A DNA stretch of 47,893 nt, taken from positions 1 through 47,893 of the forward strand of contig NZ_JUQO01000220.1 of assembly GCF_001074635.1 (NCBI RefSeq), written 5' to 3'. Below, in pieces: positions 45,239 to 47,893 of the stretch. The number at the start of each line of letters is the position of its first letter. The first letter of the stretch is position 1. The translations under genes were made by a program, and so were the position numbers. The notes beneath the pieces were generated by a model. It had not been told where the DNA came from. It did not search any database and saw only the letters and a list, made by a program, of their open reading frames with translations. The stretch is from Streptococcus mitis. GTDB lineage: Bacteria; Bacillota; Bacilli; Lactobacillales; Streptococcaceae.

Positions 45239-45817
45239 ATGTCTCAAATCGAAAGAATTAAGCAGGCTATTATGGTGGATCCGCAGAATGCCAGCTATAC
45301 AGAACGCGGCATTGAACCTCTCTTTGCGGCGCCAAAGACTGCTCGCATCAATATCATCGGTCAGGCACCGGGACTTAAAACTCAAGAAGCAGGCCTTTAC
45401 TGGAAGGACAAGAGTGGTGACCGCTTGCGGGAGTGGCTAGGTGTGGATGAAGACACCTTTTACAACTCAGGTTATTTCGCAGTTCTGCCCATGGATTTCT
45501 ACTTTCCAGGGCATGGCAAGTCGGGCGATCTTCCACCTCGTACCGGTTTTGCAGAAAAATGGCATCCGCAGCTCTTGAAAGAATTACCAGATATCCAGTT
45601 GACCCTCTTGATTGGGCAATATTCCCAAGCCTACTATTTACAGGAGAAAATCAGCGGCAAGGTGACAGAACGGGTAAAACATTACCAGAACTACTTGCCA
45701 ACCTATTTTCCGCTAGTTCACCCCTCACCGCGAAATCAAATCTGGATGGCCAAAAATCCTTGGTTTGAGGCAGAAGTAGTGCCAGATTTGAAAAAAAGAA
45801 TTAAAACCATTTTATAG
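45239..45817 (+). CDS. Uracil-DNA glycosylase superfamily protein
   Basis: ATG 45239 with GGAGGG upstream gives 192 residues. It shows UDG-superfamily motifs: IIGQAPGLKTQEAG (motif 1, about 38-51), a FPGHGKSGDLPPR region, LLIGQYSQAYYL, and VHPSPRNQIWM (motif 2) near the C-terminus. It removes uracil or other damaged bases from DNA (family knowledge), though this branch is less characterised than family 1 UDG. A BOX element begins immediately after its stop. Confidence 0.85.
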   Translation: MSQIERIKQAIMVDPQNASYTERGIEPLFAAPKTARINIIGQAPGLKTQEAGLYWKDKSGDRLREWLGVDEDTFYNSGYFAVLPMDFYFPGHGKSGDLPPRTGFAEKWHPQLLKELPDIQLTLLIGQYSQAYYLQEKISGKVTERVKHYQNYLPTYFPLVHPSPRNQIWMAKNPWFEAEVVPDLKKRIKTIL

Positions 45818-46011
45818 TCAATGAAAATCAAAGAGCAAACTAGGAAGCTAGCCACAGGCTGCTCAAAGTACAGCTTTGAGGTTGTGGATGGAACTGACGA
45901 AGTCAGCTCAAAACACAGTTTTGAGGTTGTGGATAGAACTGACGAAGTCAGTAACCATACCTACGGTAAGGCGCCGCTGACGTGGTTTGAAGAGATTTTC
46001 GAAGAGTATTA
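45818..46011 (-). repeat. BOX element (boxA-boxB2-boxC) in reverse orientation
   Basis: This is a pneumococcal-type BOX repeat on the minus strand. The right end read in reverse begins AATACTCTTCGAAAATC (boxA). Two 45-bp boxB units, 45862-45906 and 45907-45951, are nearly identical, both ending ACTGACGAAGTCAG. The left end, with the CTAGGAAGCTAGCC region, is boxC. It fills the gap between the UDG-family gene and the rhodanese. A 63-codon frame through it is repeat-derived and not annotated as a gene. BOX elements are non-autonomous repeats that can alter expression of neighbours. Confidence 0.93.
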
Positions 46012-46022
46012 GGAGAAAAAGA

Positions 46023-46310
46023 ATGAAAGAAATTACCTTTGACGCATTTTACCAGCTTTACCAAAACGACCAGCTTTCTCTAGTGGACGTGAGAGAAGTG
46101 GATGAGTTTGAAACTCTTCATTTAGAAGGCGCCCACAATCTACCGCTTAGTCAATTAGCTGATGGCTATGATCAGTTGGACAAGGACAAGTTGCATTATG
46201 TCATTTGTAAAGCTGGAATGAGATCAGCGCGTGCTTGTCAATTTTTAGCTGAACAAGGCTATGAGGTTATCAATGTTCAAGGTGGTATGACTGCCTTTGA
46301 AGAACTCTAA
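46023..46310 (+). CDS. Rhodanese-like domain protein
   Basis: The single rhodanese domain has 95 residues, with LVDVREVDEFETLHLEGAHNLPL and an active-site loop CKAGMRS (catalytic C62). It handles sulfane sulfur or acts as a thiol-based switch; the partner is unknown. ATG 46023 is preceded by AGGAG (46011-46015), whose first base is the last base of the BOX element. Expression may therefore be sensitive to that repeat. Confidence 0.92.
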   Translation: MKEITFDAFYQLYQNDQLSLVDVREVDEFETLHLEGAHNLPLSQLADGYDQLDKDKLHYVICKAGMRSARACQFLAEQGYEVINVQGGMTAFEEL

Positions 46311-46323
46311 ACATAAGAATTTT

Positions 46324-46362
46324 CTCCTACTTGGCGTGATCTCGGTAGGGGATTTTGTTTTT
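46324..46362 (+). terminator. Terminator after the rhodanese gene
   Basis: CTCCTAC (46324-46330) pairs with GTAGGGG (46345-46351, one G-U), followed by TTTTGTTTTT. Confidence 0.82.
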
Positions 46363-46382
46363 AGATAATTCTCATTTTTAAG

Positions 46383-46446
46383 AATCTTGAAAACATTCAA
46401 TATTTAATTCGTGATGCTTTTTTCAGACTCCTAATCGTGGTATACT
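46383..46446 (+). promoter_or_regulatory. brnQ promoter with a possible CodY box
   Basis: The extended -10 TGGTATACT ends at 46446, 34 bp before the brnQ ATG. AATCTTGAAAACATT (46383-46397) matches the CodY motif AATTTTCWGAAAATT at 11 of 15 positions. Repression of a branched-chain amino-acid importer by CodY would make biological sense, but the motif is weak. Confidence 0.5.
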
Positions 46447-46480
46447 AGGTCAGTATTTTATAAATATGAAGGAGATTTTC

Positions 46481-47806
46481 ATGGCTAAAAAAGGTGCCTT
46501 AACAGGTTTACTCCTGTTTGGAATATTTTTTGGTGCGGGGAACTTGATTTTTCCGCCTTCTCTGGGTGCTCTATCTGGAGAACATTTTCTTCCTGCCATC
46601 GCAGGTTTTGTCTTTTCAGGCGTCGGTATCGCCGTCTTGACTCTTATTATTGGAACGCTAAATCCTAAAGGATATATCTACGAGATTTCAACAAAGATAG
46701 CGCCTTGGTTTGCGACTCTTTACCTCTCAGTTCTTTACTTGTCAATCGGTCCATTCTTTGCTATCCCACGTACAGCTACAACAGCTTATGAAGTAGGGAT
46801 TAGCCCTCTTTTGTCAGATGCAAATAAAGGTCTTGGTTTGATTGTCTTTACAGTTCTGTATTTTGCAGCAGCCTATTTGATTTCGCTTAATCCATCAAAA
46901 ATCTTAGACCGTATCGGCCGTATTTTAACACCAGTCTTTGCGATTTTGATTGTTATCTTGGTTGTTCTGGGAGCTTTCAAATACGGTGGAACAAGTCCTC
47001 AAGCTGCTTCAGCTGCTTATCAAGCTTCTGCCTTTGGTACAGGTTTCCTAGAAGGATATAATACCTTGGATGCTCTTGCCTCAGTTGCCTTCAGTGTAAT
47101 CGCAGTTCAAACCTTGAAACAACTTGGATTTTCAAGTAAGAAAGAATACATTTCAACTATTTGGGTGGTTGGTATCGTTGTTGCCCTTGCCTTCAGCGCT
47201 CTTTACATCGGTTTAGGTTTCCTTGGAAATCATTTCCCAGTACCAGCTGAAGCGATGAAGGGTGGAACACCAGGTGTTTACATCTTGTCACAAGCTACTC
47301 AAGAAATCTTTGGCTCAACAGCTCAACTCTTCCTTGCAGCTATGGTTACCGTAACCTGCTTCACAACAACTGTTGGTTTGATTGTGTCAACAGCTGAGTT
47401 CTTTAATGAACGCTTCCCACAAATCAGCTACAAGGTTTATGCGACAGCCTTTACTTTGATTGGATTTGCCATTGCCAATTTAGGTCTTGATGCGATTATC
47501 AAGTACTCAATTCCAGTACTGGTTATCTTGTACCCAATCACCATTGCCATCGTTATGATTGTCATTGTCAACAAATTTGTGGCTCTTTCAAAACCAGGTA
47601 TGCAGTTGACAATTGCTGTTGTTACAGCTATTGCCATTGCAAGCGTACTAGGAAGCTCATTTAAAGTTGAGTTTCTTGCGAATCTTGTCAACGCTCTTCC
47701 TTTTGCCAAGGCATCACTCCCATGGTTAGTACCAGCCGTTGTCGGAATCTTGCTCTCATTGGTTCTACCAAACAAGCAAGAAAGTGATGTTTTTGAAATG
47801 GAATAA
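46481..47806 (+). CDS. brnQ: Branched-chain amino acid transporter BrnQ (LIVCS family)
   Basis: The start ATG 46481 has AAGGAGAT 4 nt upstream; an in-frame ATG at 46466 lies before that ribosome-binding site. The 441-residue integral membrane protein has about 12 hydrophobic segments. It begins with GALTGLLLFGIFFGAGNLIFPPSLG, the LIVCS signature, interrupted only by normal variation. It imports Leu, Ile and Val, driven by Na+ or H+ (family knowledge). A BOX element starts 5 bp after the stop. Confidence 0.95.
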   Translation: MAKKGALTGLLLFGIFFGAGNLIFPPSLGALSGEHFLPAIAGFVFSGVGIAVLTLIIGTLNPKGYIYEISTKIAPWFATLYLSVLYLSIGPFFAIPRTATTAYEVGISPLLSDANKGLGLIVFTVLYFAAAYLISLNPSKILDRIGRILTPVFAILIVILVVLGAFKYGGTSPQAASAAYQASAFGTGFLEGYNTLDALASVAFSVIAVQTLKQLGFSSKKEYISTIWVVGIVVALAFSALYIGLGFLGNHFPVPAEAMKGGTPGVYILSQATQEIFGSTAQLFLAAMVTVTCFTTTVGLIVSTAEFFNERFPQISYKVYATAFTLIGFAIANLGLDAIIKYSIPVLVILYPITIAIVMIVIVNKFVALSKPGMQLTIAVVTAIAIASVLGSSFKVEFLANLVNALPFAKASLPWLVPAVVGILLSLVLPNKQESDVFEME

Positions 47807-47811
47807 TCACT

Positions 47812-47893
47812 AATACTCTTCGAAAATCAAATTCAAACCGCGTCAACGTCGCCTTGTCGTACTCAAGTACAGCCTGCGGCTAGTTTCCTAGTT
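47812..47893 (+). repeat. BOX-type element cut by the window end
   Basis: AATACTCTTCGAAAATC at 47812 begins a boxA-like unit. It continues to GTCAACGTCGCCTTG and then a boxC-like part with CTGCGGCTAG, with no boxB unit between. It is in the opposite orientation to the BOX at 45818-46011. The element continues past the last base. Confidence 0.88.

Noticed and set aside
45821-46012. A 63-codon open frame after the UDG-family gene
   Set aside because: It consists of BOX repeat sequence (two boxB units in frame), with no independent coding signal.

Overview
The window looks like a chromosome segment of a mitis-group Streptococcus (S. mitis / S. oralis / S. pneumoniae relatives). The evidence is the core gene order metE-metF-pnp-cysE-GNAT-cysS-mrnC, then a four-gene amino-acid ABC operon, recJ, an RNase J2 gene, estA, murM-murN, uvrC, a nitroreductase and pepV. 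Pneumococcal-type BOX repeats, a streptococcal MET-box in front of metE and many extended -10 promoters (TGnTATAAT) agree. No rRNA, tRNA, IS transposase, prophage or CRISPR array was recognised.

Region 1 (1-13441) is a defence island, all on the + strand. An AT-rich SIR2 / HerA-ATPase / SIR2 trio (its first gene cut by the window edge) is followed by a type I restriction-modification locus (hsdS1, a small membrane protein, hsdM, hsdS2, hsdR). An Abi_2/HEPN gene sits between hsdM and hsdS2, directly behind a tiny predicted hairpin RNA with its own promoter. hsdS2 is unusual: it has three target-recognition-like segments and a perfect 3 x 12 bp in-frame repeat in its first spacer.

Region 2 (13499-24716) is mostly housekeeping: a two-gene putative UV-repair unit behind three 7-bp direct repeats, the methionine/folate pair metE-metF, a 227-bp self-complementary element in the pnp leader, then pnp, cysE, an acetyltransferase, cysS, mrnC and a PucR-type regulator. 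Region 3 (24775-28975) has msmK with a cre-like site and, convergent to it, a polar amino-acid ABC importer on the minus strand. Region 4 (29107-39223) carries recJ, rnjB, estA, murM-murN, a membrane-anchored metzincin-like protease and uvrC. uvrC appears to be transcribed from its start codon, directly behind a terminator.

Region 5 (39213-42992) is a second defence insertion: a Septu-like HNH nuclease plus AAA/ABC-type ATPase. It lies inside the 5' end of a metallophosphoesterase gene that originally overlapped uvrC. A 71-bp near-identical copy of the target gene's 5' end is left on the uvrC side, so the target gene is rebuilt intact downstream. Region 6 (43125-47893) has a nitroreductase, pepV, a uracil-DNA-glycosylase-family gene, a rhodanese, brnQ and two BOX elements.

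All coordinates and motifs were read by eye from the sequence. Family assignments come from recognised motifs and remembered homologues, without database searches.
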